A stretch of 22,001 bases of DNA from Alloiococcus sp035301245 (GTDB lineage Bacteria; Bacillota; Bacilli; Lactobacillales; Carnobacteriaceae_A). Shown one piece after another: positions 15,417 through 22,001 of the stretch. Made by a program: the position numbers and the translations under genes. Positions within the stretch are counted from its first letter, which is position 1. Every line of letters begins with the position of its first letter. The stretch covers positions 1 through 22,001 of the forward strand of contig DATGUS010000034.1 of NCBI GenBank assembly GCA_035301245.1. The letters run 5' to 3'. Under the pieces are notes generated by a model. That model did no database searches. It was not told where the DNA came from and was given only the letters and a program-made list of their open reading frames with translations.

Positions 15417-16433
15417 TTATCTCACTCCATATTCTAAAATATTTTCTGGATGAATATATAAAATTACATCATCATCTTTTTTCGGTGTCTCACCAATTTC
15501 CTGTACTAATACTTTTAAAACAGAATTTTTAAATTTGTAGTGATAAATGGATAGGTTACCCTGGAAAATGCGCTCAACTGTTTTAACAGGTAATTCCAAG
15601 TCTTCTTTTGATAGACGATGAAGTGAAATCTTTTCTTCGCGAATGTAGTGGTGTTTATCGAGATCAAACTGATTTGAAGATAATTGATTATTCAAGTATG
15701 AAATAATATCTTCATCTAAATAGTTTGCATCACCGATAAACTTACATACAAATTCAGTTTTTGAGTGATCATAAATCTCACGTGGTTCAGCTATTTGTTC
15801 GAGTGTTCCATTGTTAAAGACGGCGATACGATCAGAAATTTCTAAGGCTTCATCTTGGTCGTGAGTCACATAAATTGCTGTCATTCCTGTTTCTTTTTGA
15901 ATACGCTTGAGTTCTAAACGTAATTGTCGTCTTAACTTAGCATCTAAGTTGGATAAAGGTTCATCAAATAAAACAACGTCAGGTTTTTTAGCCAGTGCTC
16001 GTGCAATGGCTACTCGTTGTTGCTGCCCTCCGGATAAGTCAGAGACGTTCTTATGTAGTTGTTCTTCATTCAATTCCACTAATCGTGCCATTTCATGAAC
16101 GCGTTCTTCAATCGCTTCTTTTTTCATCTTGTCTATTTTAAGCCCGTATGCAATATTTTCATAAACGGTCATTGTTGGAAATAGAGCGTACGATTGGAAA
16201 ATCATTCCTAAATTTCTTTTTTCGACAGGAACATGTGTAATGTCCTTGTTGTCTAAACAAATTGCTCCTTGAGAAGGTTCTTTAAAGCCAGCAATCGCTC
16301 TTAGCGTTGTCGTTTTTCCACATCCGGATGGTCCTAAAAAGGTAAAGAATTCTCCTTTATTGACATTGAAACTGATATTGTCAATTGCAACAAAATCATC
16401 ATATTTAATTACTAAATTTTTAACGGTTATCAT
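15417..16433 (-). CDS. ABC transporter ATP-binding protein (PotA/FbpC/AfuC type)
   Basis: This 338-aa cytosolic ATPase energises the neighbouring permease. Walker A is G-P-S-G-C-G-K-T-T (34-42), the Q-loop is Gln80 in M-I-F-Q-S-Y-A-L-F-P, the signature is L-S-G-G-Q-Q-Q-R (133-140), Walker B is V-V-L-F-D-E-P (153-159), and the switch histidine is His191. The C-terminal ~100 residues form a TOBE-like extension typical of importers of iron, polyamine, phosphonate and sugar-phosphate families. AGGGAG precedes the ATG. A 93-bp gap containing a 12-bp hairpin separates it from the upstream binding-protein gene, and its stop codon touches the permease ATG. Confidence 0.93.
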   Translation of the reverse strand: MITVKNLVIKYDDFVAIDNISFNVNKGEFFTFLGPSGCGKTTTLRAIAGFKEPSQGAICLDNKDITHVPVEKRNLGMIFQSYALFPTMTVYENIAYGLKIDKMKKEAIEERVHEMARLVELNEEQLHKNVSDLSGGQQQRVAIARALAKKPDVVLFDEPLSNLDAKLRRQLRLELKRIQKETGMTAIYVTHDQDEALEISDRIAVFNNGTLEQIAEPREIYDHSKTEFVCKFIGDANYLDEDIISYLNNQLSSNQFDLDKHHYIREEKISLHRLSKEDLELPVKTVERIFQGNLSIYHYKFKNSVLKVLVQEIGETPKKDDDVILYIHPENILEYGVR

Positions 16434-16460
16434 AATAAATCTCCCTAGTTGAATAGTAAA

Positions 16461-16489
16461 GAAGCGAAATATATAAAATACTTCACTTC
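16461..16489 (-). terminator. Intercistronic hairpin between binding protein and ATPase genes
   Basis: A 12-bp stem with two G-U pairs (16478-16489 and 16461-16472 on the minus strand) and a 5-nt loop is followed only by TTT. It is probably a partial terminator or 3'-end stabiliser, letting the binding protein be made in excess over the membrane parts. Confidence 0.55.
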
Positions 16490-16526
16490 CTCCACATTCA
16501 TATTTATTGTTATATTGTAGGTTGGA

Positions 16527-17585
16527 TTATTGAATAATCTCTAATTCAATTTTTTCCATCCAGTCGCTTAAGTTTGCTTGAACAAATTCCCAGTCAACGT
16601 CCATTGGTTCTGTTTGTTCAACCACTTCTTGGATTCGTTCTGGAGCAGAATCATAAGCTTCTTCGTTTACAGGTAGCCCCCCGAATTCTTCTACGAATCC
16701 ACTCTGTACTTCTGCGCTACCGAACCAATCGATGAAACGTTTTGCTTCATCATAATTGTGATCGTCGCCTTTGTTCACAGCACCAATCTGTTCGCGCATT
16801 GTAATAACTCCTTGCTCTGGATTAATTGGTGTTGCCTTAAAACCATAGTTTTCTTCAGCTTCTTCAATACCACCAGAGTAGAAGTAGTTAATTACTAAAT
16901 CACCATCATTAAATAATTCATGAAAGTCTTCACTTTCTGGAACAGTGTAACCATTTTCGAAGAATGCTTTAAGTTCATCCCATCCTTCTTGAGCGATACC
17001 TAATTCACCATTTTCTTCATCAACGTACTGTAGTAGGATACTTAACATTGCTTTTTGGTCAGTGCCACCACCAGTGTCGCTCGGAACTCTGTATTGCCCT
17101 TCGACATTTTCTGCTAAATCTTGCCAGTTAGAAATTTCGTCAGCATCAGTGTATTCTTCATTAGCAATCATAAAGATTCGCTGTTCAATTAAAGGGTGGA
17201 AATATCCATCTCCAACTAAAGCATCTTCAGGAATTTCATCTGCCCATTCAGGAACATGCTCAACGAACATATCCTCACCTTTTAATTCAAAGAACATAGA
17301 TTCATCTAAACCAAAAATAATGTCAGCTTGAGGAGAACCGGCTTCAGCTAAAGCTCTGTTTAAAATATCTCCACCACCAGCATCTACGAAAGATAAGTTG
17401 AATCCTTCTTCTGCTGCTTGCTCTTCAATCCATTCTTGACGTCCTCTAGCTAAAGAGTTTGAATAAACATTTAAAGTTGTACCTTCTTCGCCACTACCTT
17501 GAGAATCGTCACTATCGTTATTAGAACATGCTGCGATTAATAGAGTTGAAGCTGATAAAAGACCTAATGCTAATTTTTTATTCAT
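16527..17585 (-). CDS. Extracellular solute-binding lipoprotein of the AfuA/FbpA/PhnS-like class
   Basis: This 352-aa surface lipoprotein captures the substrate for the ABC importer. A basic N-terminus and hydrophobic core lead to the lipobox L-I-A-A-C with Cys20 as the lipidated residue, then a Ser/Asp/Gly-rich linker. The mature part fits the periplasmic-binding fold of the ferric/thiamine/aminoethylphosphonate/sugar-phosphate group: TLNVYSNSLARG, FVDAGGGDILNRALAE, ADIIFGLDESMF, VPSDTGGGTDQKAM and YGFKATPINPEQG. The protein is unusually acidic. AGGAGG lies upstream of the ATG. It is the first gene of the six-gene operon, downstream of a cre-controlled promoter. The ligand is not readable; the context favours a phosphorylated organic molecule. 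Confidence 0.88.
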   Translation of the reverse strand: MNKKLALGLLSASTLLIAACSNNDSDDSQGSGEEGTTLNVYSNSLARGRQEWIEEQAAEEGFNLSFVDAGGGDILNRALAEAGSPQADIIFGLDESMFFELKGEDMFVEHVPEWADEIPEDALVGDGYFHPLIEQRIFMIANEEYTDADEISNWQDLAENVEGQYRVPSDTGGGTDQKAMLSILLQYVDEENGELGIAQEGWDELKAFFENGYTVPESEDFHELFNDGDLVINYFYSGGIEEAEENYGFKATPINPEQGVITMREQIGAVNKGDDHNYDEAKRFIDWFGSAEVQSGFVEEFGGLPVNEEAYDSAPERIQEVVEQTEPMDVDWEFVQANLSDWMEKIELEIIQ

Positions 17586-17630
17586 TAAAAATCCTCCTAA
17601 TTTATGTATATCAATCTACTGTTAAAGTTA

Positions 17631-17658
17631 ATTATAAAAAACTAATGTTAAATATCAT
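17631..17658 (-). promoter_or_regulatory. Proximal promoter candidate of the ABC operon
   Basis: On the minus strand, ATGATA (17653-17658) and TATAAT (17631-17636) are 16 bp apart, 45 bp upstream of the lipoprotein ATG. The -10 is consensus and the -35 is weak. Confidence 0.45.
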
Positions 17659-17726
17659 GGAGTGTTTGTGTAAATTTTAGACTTTTTATTAAAATGATCA
17701 CCAACTAGCAAGAATGATATAGATTC

Positions 17727-17763
17727 AAAATACCATAACAGCCCATTTTTGTAAACGCTTTAT
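17727..17763 (-). promoter_or_regulatory. Distal promoter of the ABC operon with overlapping cre site
   Basis: On the minus strand, TTTACA (17750-17755) and TATTTT (17727-17732) have a 17-bp spacer. A candidate CcpA site, ATAAAGCGTTTACA (17750-17763), matches the cre consensus except for its first two bases and covers the -35, the classic place for catabolite repression. Transcripts from here would have a ~135-nt leader, in which I see no known riboswitch. Confidence 0.55.
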
Positions 17764-17948
17764 TAATTTTTTGTAAATGTTTTTTTACAATCGATATAAA
17801 TGCATGAACAATAATCAGGAAAAGACCTTTGTTATTATAAAACTATTTACTTTTTTAAATAAGCCGATCAATTATTTAATAAAAAATGTGCATTTTTTGG
17901 TAGGTGCTCACTGAGGCATTTTCTTGACTATATTTATATTGAAATTTT
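17764..17948. other. Gene-free divergent spacer
   Basis: This part of the 468-bp gap between the ABC operon and rsmG holds no convincing ORF. The only structure is an A/T hairpin, AAAAAATG-TG-CATTTTTT (17881-17898), which may be the relic of a terminator. Confidence 0.5.
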
Positions 17949-17957
17949 TGGTAAAAT
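17949..17957 (+). promoter_or_regulatory. Extended -10 promoter of the rsmG-parAB cluster
   Basis: TGGTAAAAT is an extended -10 (TGN plus TAAAAT) with no good -35 at standard spacing; a TTGACT lies 22 bp away. The leader to the rsmG ATG would be about 90 nt. Confidence 0.45.
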
Positions 17958-17980
17958 AGTGAATGGATTAATATGCGTTA

Positions 17981-17996
17981 GTTTACACGTATGAAC
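17981..17996 (+). promoter_or_regulatory. Imperfect 16-bp palindrome in the rsmG leader
   Basis: GTTTACACGTATGAAC is symmetric at 12 of 16 positions around a central ACGT. It shares the GTTT and CACGT blocks with the ParB-binding parS consensus but carries extra bases that break the exact site, so ParB binding is doubtful. It lies just after the rsmG promoter. Confidence 0.25.
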
Positions 17997-18053
17997 GATT
18001 CTCGTTTACTGAATGACTTAGCATTTTGAAGAATTAAAAAAGGAGATAGCGGA

Positions 18054-18770
18054 ATGAAACCTCAAGAATTTAAAGAGCAGCTTGAAAAAGATGGCTTGCC
18101 TATTTCTGATGAACAATTGAATCAATTCCAAAAGTATCTAGAACTGCTTCAAGAGTGGAACCAAAAAATTAACTTAACAGCGATTATTGAAGCAGAGGAA
18201 GTGTATGTGAAGCATTTTTACGACTCAGTGATCTTAGCAAAGCATGTCGATATGAAAGAAAAAAACTATACACTTTGTGATGTTGGTTCAGGCGCAGGGT
18301 TCCCAAGTATTCCATTGAAGATTTTATTCCCTAACTTACAAATTACCATTGTGGATTCTTTGAGAAAACGAATTGATTTCTTACAAATCGTTGTCGATGA
18401 ATTAGAACTTGAAGGGGTAGGGTTGTATCATGACCGTGCAGAGACATTTGGTCAAAACAAACAGTTTAGAGCCTCATTCGACTATACAATCGCAAGAGCC
18501 GTAGCGCGTATGAGTGTATTAGCAGAATTGTGTATGCCGCTCAACAAGAAAAATGGTGTCTTCATCGCGATGAAAGCTTCTAGTGCCGAAAAAGAATTAA
18601 AAGATGCGAAAAAAGCGATAGCCACATTAGGTGGGAAGTTCAGAGAAGATATTTCTTTTGAATTGCCTGAAGATGCAGGTGAGAGACACATTATTTTAAT
18701 TGATAAGAAAAAAGAAACTCCAAATAAATATCCAAGAAAACCTGGAAAACCCAATAAGAGTCCATTATAA
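18054..18770 (+). CDS. rsmG: 16S rRNA (guanine-527-N7)-methyltransferase
   Basis: This 238-aa SAM-dependent methyltransferase (formerly GidB) puts N7-methyl on G527 of 16S rRNA; loss of family members gives low-level streptomycin resistance. The SAM motif I is D-V-G-S-G-A-G-F-P (76-84), followed by the IVDSLRKRIDFL acidic/basic loop (motif II) and the ARAVARMSVLAEL helix. The last ~20 residues form a Lys/Pro-rich tail, common in lactic-acid-bacterial members. AAAAGGAGA lies nine bases before the ATG. It heads the cluster with parA and parB (22-bp gap to parA), as in other Firmicutes near the origin, though mnmE/mnmG do not precede it here. Confidence 0.96.
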   Translation: MKPQEFKEQLEKDGLPISDEQLNQFQKYLELLQEWNQKINLTAIIEAEEVYVKHFYDSVILAKHVDMKEKNYTLCDVGSGAGFPSIPLKILFPNLQITIVDSLRKRIDFLQIVVDELELEGVGLYHDRAETFGQNKQFRASFDYTIARAVARMSVLAELCMPLNKKNGVFIAMKASSAEKELKDAKKAIATLGGKFREDISFELPEDAGERHIILIDKKKETPNKYPRKPGKPNKSPL

Positions 18771-18792
18771 GAGCTGAAAGTAGAGTGAAAAT

Positions 18793-19560
18793 ATGGCAAA
18801 GGTTATTGCAATAGCAAATCAAAAAGGTGGCGTTGGGAAAACAACGACATCAGTTAACCTCGGTGCAGCATTAGCGCATCAAGGGAGTAAAGTTTTACTA
18901 ATTGATATGGATGCCCAAGGGAACGCAACAAGCGGCTTAGGCATTCGAAAAGGTGATGTTGATAAAGATATTTATGATGTTTTAATTAATGAAGTCATTT
19001 TAGAAGATGTGATCGTACCATCAAGTCGAGCGAATATGTATGTCGCACCAGCAACGATTCAACTGGCCGGTGCAGAAGTCGAATTAACTAGTATTATGGC
19101 ACGAGAAACACGCTTGAAACGAGCCATTGAAGAGTTAGAGACGGACTTTGAATATATTATTATTGACTGTCCACCATCATTGGGACACTTAACAATTAAT
19201 GCTTTTACCGCAAGTGACTCCCTGATCATTCCCGTTCAATGTGAGTACTATGCGCTAGAAGGGTTAAGTCAACTACTCAATACCGTTCGACTCGTTCAAA
19301 AGCACTTCAATAAACATTTAAGTATTGAAGGTGTATTATTAACTATGTTAGACGCACGTACGAACCTTGGTTTTGAAGTTGTGGAAGAAGTAAAAAAATA
19401 TTTCCGAGAAAAAGTTCATAAAACGATCATTCCTAGAAATGTTCGTTTATCTGAAGCTCCTAGTTACGGGCTGTCGATTATCGATTATGATTTAAAATCT
19501 AAAGGAGCAGAAGTATATATGGCTTTAGCAGAGGAAGTGAAAGCTAATGGCGAAGCGTAA
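18793..19560 (+). CDS. parA: ParA-family chromosome partitioning ATPase (Soj)
   Basis: This 255-aa deviant Walker ATPase works with ParB in chromosome segregation and, in Bacillus, in control of DnaA. The deviant Walker A is K-G-G-V-G-K-T-T (11-18), with the signature lysine at 11 and the P-loop lysine at 16. Asp38 and Asp40 in L-I-D-M-D-A-Q-G-N follow, and I-I-I-D-C-P-P-S is the Walker B region. The ribosome site is weak (AGAGTG), so translation may depend partly on rsmG upstream. The end overlaps parB by 14 bp. No noc gene separates rsmG from parA, unlike Bacillus. Confidence 0.95.
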   Translation: MAKVIAIANQKGGVGKTTTSVNLGAALAHQGSKVLLIDMDAQGNATSGLGIRKGDVDKDIYDVLINEVILEDVIVPSSRANMYVAPATIQLAGAEVELTSIMARETRLKRAIEELETDFEYIIIDCPPSLGHLTINAFTASDSLIIPVQCEYYALEGLSQLLNTVRLVQKHFNKHLSIEGVLLTMLDARTNLGFEVVEEVKKYFREKVHKTIIPRNVRLSEAPSYGLSIIDYDLKSKGAEVYMALAEEVKANGEA

Positions 19561-20434
19561 AAGTTTAGGAAAAGGCATCAATGCTTTATTCCCTGATGCA
19601 GTGAATTTAGAAGAAGAAATTGAAAAAAGCGGCGAACGAGTGACGGAGATTCCAATTGATGAATTGCGACCGAACCCGTATCAGCCGAGGCGCGAATTTA
19701 ACCAACAATCACTTAAAGAATTATCAAAGTCAATTGAAAAAAATGGTGTCTTACAACCAATTATTGTTCGAAAATCAAAAGTAAAAGGTTATGAAATTGT
19801 AGCAGGTGAGAGACGTTTTAGAGCGTCAAAATTGGCGAAACTTGAAACGATCCCCGGCATCATTCGTGATTTTGATGAAAAAATTATGATGCAAGTGGCT
19901 ATTTTAGAAAACTTACAACGTGAAGACTTAACAGCTCTTGAAGAAGCTGATGCGTACCATATGATGATGGAAAAGCTATCACTCACACAAGAAAAAGTAG
20001 CTGAAGAATTAGGCAAGAGTCGCTCATACATTGCAAACCATTTAAGACTGCGAACACTACCTAGTCAAACGAAGTCACTTTTACAAGATGGCGAGTTATC
20101 GATGGGGCAAGCAAGAACATTATTGGCTTTGAAAGATAAATCATTAATCAATCAATATGCCACAAAAGCAGCGAAAGATAACTTAACAGTTCGCGAACTG
20201 GAAGTCTTAGTGAATGAAGTGAATGAATCTAAGGTACCGAAGAAAGCCAAAGAAGCTAAACAAGAAAAATCAGTCTTTATTCGTGATATCGAAACCCGAT
20301 TAACCTCGCAATTTGACACTAAAGTTGTCATAACCGGGAAAGAATCTAAAGGTAAAATTCAAATTGAATATGAATCGCTAGAAGACTTAAATAATATTCT
20401 CTTTAATCAACTAGGGCTAAAGAGAGATAACTAA
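19547..20434 (+). CDS. parB: ParB-family chromosome partitioning CTPase/DNA-binding protein (Spo0J)
   Basis: This 295-aa protein loads at parS sites, spreads as a CTP-dependent sliding clamp and recruits SMC. The N-terminal K-R-K-S-L-G-K-G-I-N-A-L-F-P is the ParA-contact peptide. The CTP-binding ParB/Srx part holds N-P-Y-Q-P-R and the arginine box G-E-R-R-F-R (87-92), and E-N-L-Q-R-E-D-L follows near residue 122. A helix-turn-helix (TQEKVAEELGKSRSYIANHLRL) starts near residue 145, and the C-terminal dimerisation part ends in L-G-L-K-R. The start overlaps the parA end and uses GAGGAAGTG inside parA. I found no exact parS site in the window. Confidence 0.95.
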   Translation: MAKRKSLGKGINALFPDAVNLEEEIEKSGERVTEIPIDELRPNPYQPRREFNQQSLKELSKSIEKNGVLQPIIVRKSKVKGYEIVAGERRFRASKLAKLETIPGIIRDFDEKIMMQVAILENLQREDLTALEEADAYHMMMEKLSLTQEKVAEELGKSRSYIANHLRLRTLPSQTKSLLQDGELSMGQARTLLALKDKSLINQYATKAAKDNLTVRELEVLVNEVNESKVPKKAKEAKQEKSVFIRDIETRLTSQFDTKVVITGKESKGKIQIEYESLEDLNNILFNQLGLKRDN

Positions 20435-20460
20435 TTATATCTGAGTATAGGAGGCTTATC

Positions 20461-20655
20461 ATGGTAGAAAAAAATTATCACTTACATGACACAGTCGAAA
20501 TGAAAAAACCACACCCATGTGGCGTCAATGCTTGGGAAATTATCAGAATGGGTGCAGATATTAAATTGAAATGTACGGGCTGTAATCATATCGTGATGAT
20601 GCCCCGTCGTGAATTTGAACGTAAGATGAAACGAGTAATAGATAATAACACCTAA
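20461..20655 (+). CDS. DUF951 zinc-binding-like small protein (YyzM family)
   Basis: This 64-aa conserved Firmicutes protein is of unknown function. Cys20 (H-P-C-G) and the knuckle Cys38-x2-Cys41 (C-T-G-C) could bind zinc. The opening D-T-V-E-M-K-K-P-H-P-C-G and W-E-I-I-R-M-G-A-D are family signatures, and the C-terminus is basic (PRREFERKMKRV). TAGGAGG sits just before the ATG. It lies 26 bp after parB and 14 bp before ychF, the usual place for this family next to ychF, so a translation- or ribosome-linked role is plausible but unproven. Confidence 0.88.
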   Translation: MVEKNYHLHDTVEMKKPHPCGVNAWEIIRMGADIKLKCTGCNHIVMMPRREFERKMKRVIDNNT

Positions 20656-20669
20656 AGGATGAAGAATGA

Positions 20670-21770
20670 ATGGCATTAACAGCAGGAATCGTTGGTTTAC
20701 CAAACGTTGGCAAGTCAACTTTATTTAACGCAATTACAAAAGCAGGTGCGGAAGCTGCAAACTACCCTTTCGCAACAATTGACCCGAATGTTGGTATTGT
20801 AGAAGTTCCAGACAAGCGCTTAGAACGATTAGCAGAATTAGTGAAACCAGAGCGCACAATTCCGACTTCATTTGAATTTACAGATATTGCAGGAATTGTA
20901 AAAGGTGCAAGCCGGGGTGAAGGATTAGGGAACAAATTCTTAGCTAATATTCGTGAAGTAGACGCCATTTGTCATGTGGTGCGTTGTTTTGATGACAATA
21001 ATATTACACACGTTGACGGACGAGTGGACCCAGCGTCAGATATTGAAACAATCAACTTAGAATTAATCTTCGCTGATCAAGAATCCATTGATAAACGATA
21101 CGAAAGAACACGAAAACAAGCAAAATCTAAAGATCCTGAAGCGATGGAGTTATTAGCTGTATTAGATAAGATTCGTCCAGCTTTAGAAGAAGGAACGCCT
21201 GTCCGTGCGCTTGAGTTCACAGCAGAAGAACAAGAGATTGTTAAAGGGTTATTCTTATTAACAAGCAAACCAGTCTTGTATATCGCTAACGTAGCTGAAG
21301 AAGACGTGGCTAACCCAGAAGCAAGCGAACACTTACAAACAGTTAAAGAAATTGCTGAAGCTGAAGGGGCAGAGGTAGTTGGTATTTCAGCAGCAATTGA
21401 AGAAGAGATTGCCGCTTTAGATGATGATGAACGTGATATGTTCTTAGAAGACTTAGGCATTGAAGAGCCTGGATTGAACCGTGTGATTCGTCGTTCTTAT
21501 GATTTGTTAAATCTTGGAACTTACTTTACTGCTGGTGTAAAAGAAGTTCGTGCATGGACATTCAAAAAAGGCATGAAAGCACCTCAAGCAGCTGGTGTCA
21601 TTCACTCTGACTTTGAACGCGGCTTTATTCGTGCAGAAACGATTTCTTACGAAGATTTCGATCAGTTAGGTAGTGAGAAAGCTTGCCGGGAAGCTGGAAA
21701 ACTTCGTCAAGAAGGTAAGGACTATATCGTTCAAGATGGTGACATTATGGAGTTCAGATTTAACGTATAA
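20670..21770 (+). CDS. ychF: Redox-responsive ATPase YchF (Obg/OLA1 family)
   Basis: This 366-aa P-loop protein of the Obg superfamily binds ribosomes and prefers ATP to GTP. G1 is G-L-P-N-V-G-K-S-T (9-17), G3 is D-I-A-G (72-75), and the G4 position reads N-V-A-E (207-210) instead of N-K-x-D, the change that explains ATP use in this family. The C-terminal ~85 residues are the TGS/DUF933 domain (FTAGVKEVRAWTFKKG...IHSDFERGFIRAE). AAAGGATG precedes the ATG. In E. coli and human homologues it dampens the oxidative-stress response, which may matter beside an H2O2-producing GlpO. A DUF1129 gene follows 18 bp downstream. Confidence 0.97.
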   Translation: MALTAGIVGLPNVGKSTLFNAITKAGAEAANYPFATIDPNVGIVEVPDKRLERLAELVKPERTIPTSFEFTDIAGIVKGASRGEGLGNKFLANIREVDAICHVVRCFDDNNITHVDGRVDPASDIETINLELIFADQESIDKRYERTRKQAKSKDPEAMELLAVLDKIRPALEEGTPVRALEFTAEEQEIVKGLFLLTSKPVLYIANVAEEDVANPEASEHLQTVKEIAEAEGAEVVGISAAIEEEIAALDDDERDMFLEDLGIEEPGLNRVIRRSYDLLNLGTYFTAGVKEVRAWTFKKGMKAPQAAGVIHSDFERGFIRAETISYEDFDQLGSEKACREAGKLRQEGKDYIVQDGDIMEFRFNV

Positions 21771-21788
21771 ATGAAGGGTGATCAATAA

Positions 21789-22001
21789 ATGGCTAAGAAA
21801 AAAGAAACCCCAACTGTAGAAGAAGTCACGATTGATGAGAAGAAAGCTCAAAACGAATCGCTGATTGAACAATTAACGAACAAAAACACCTCTTATATTG
21901 TGAAATTAAATCGTCAATTAAAAAACCGTGGTTGGGATGATGATCAGGTGACAGAAGTTTTATATTCGATGTTACCAACAATTGTGGAACAACAAGCAAA
22001 T
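21789..22001 (+). CDS. DUF1129 family protein, 3' end beyond the window
   Basis: Only the first 71 codons are present. After a charged start (MAKKKETPTVEEV) comes the helical segment typical of DUF1129 membrane proteins of Lactobacillales (NTSYIVKLNRQLKNRGW, then LYSMLPTIVEQQ). The membrane helices expected later in the family lie outside the window. AAGGGTGATC precedes the ATG, 18 bp after ychF, and the ychF-DUF1129 pair is a common lactic-acid-bacterial arrangement. Function unknown. Confidence 0.75.
   Translation, partial: MAKKKETPTVEEVTIDEKKAQNESLIEQLTNKNTSYIVKLNRQLKNRGWDDDQVTEVLYSMLPTIVEQQAN

Noticed and set aside
14677..15453. Plus-strand ORFs opposite the permease gene
   Set aside because: They mirror a well-supported permease frame, have no ribosome sites and resemble no known protein.
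21077..21460. 127-codon minus-strand ORF opposite ychF
   Set aside because: Its Ser-rich sequence is the antisense of conserved ychF codons and it lacks a ribosome site.
1..22001. CRISPR array, insertion sequences, tRNA or rRNA genes
   Set aside because: A read-through of both strands showed no regularly spaced direct repeats, transposase frames or RNA-gene signatures.

Overview
The window is AT-rich, with dense, mostly short-spaced genes and AGGAGG-type ribosome sites, as in a low-GC Gram-positive. Several genes point to Lactobacillales, probably the Aerococcaceae/Carnobacteriaceae side: a GlpO-type alpha-glycerophosphate oxidase, a glycerol kinase with the HPr-phosphorylatable histidine, and the order rsmG-parA-parB-DUF951-ychF-DUF1129. 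The species cannot be named from sequence alone. The lipoprotein is very acidic, which may hint at salt or alkali tolerance (inference).

Left part (1-6135): the 3' portion of gcvPA and complete gcvPB (split glycine decarboxylase, ending in a terminator); an FMN nitroreductase whose promoter carries a TACT-N7-AGTA dyad; a very long bidirectional terminator hairpin; two minus-strand genes of unknown function (a four-helix membrane protein and a zinc-ribbon protein); then pgeF (multicopper-oxidase-fold peptidoglycan-editing enzyme) and a small transaldolase with its own terminator.

Middle (6136-10346): a glycerol/triose region. A decayed dhaK (lost start codon, nonsense codon, large deletion) is joined to the tail of an unrelated membrane-protein gene. 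It is followed by intact glpK and glpO, which together turn glycerol into DHAP plus H2O2. A 17-bp-arm hairpin separates glpO from the convergent operon on the right.

Right-middle (10347-17585, minus strand): a six-gene operon encoding, in transcription order, a lipoprotein solute-binding protein, an ABC ATPase, a fused double-domain permease, a cytoplasmic GDPD-fold protein, a TPR-like/DUF218 protein and an amidase-signature enzyme. The spacing is tight: 0-bp and 13-bp gaps, an 8-bp overlap and a 34-bp gap. The promoter region holds a strong candidate CcpA site on a -35 box. I infer an importer for a phosphorylated organic compound, with cytosolic breakdown that could feed glycerol-3-phosphate to the neighbouring glpO. 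This is the best candidate for an undescribed system here.

Right end (18054-22001): a housekeeping cluster normally found near the chromosome origin: rsmG, parA, parB, a DUF951 gene, ychF and the start of a DUF1129 membrane-protein gene cut by the window edge. No tRNA, rRNA, CRISPR array or insertion sequence was seen.
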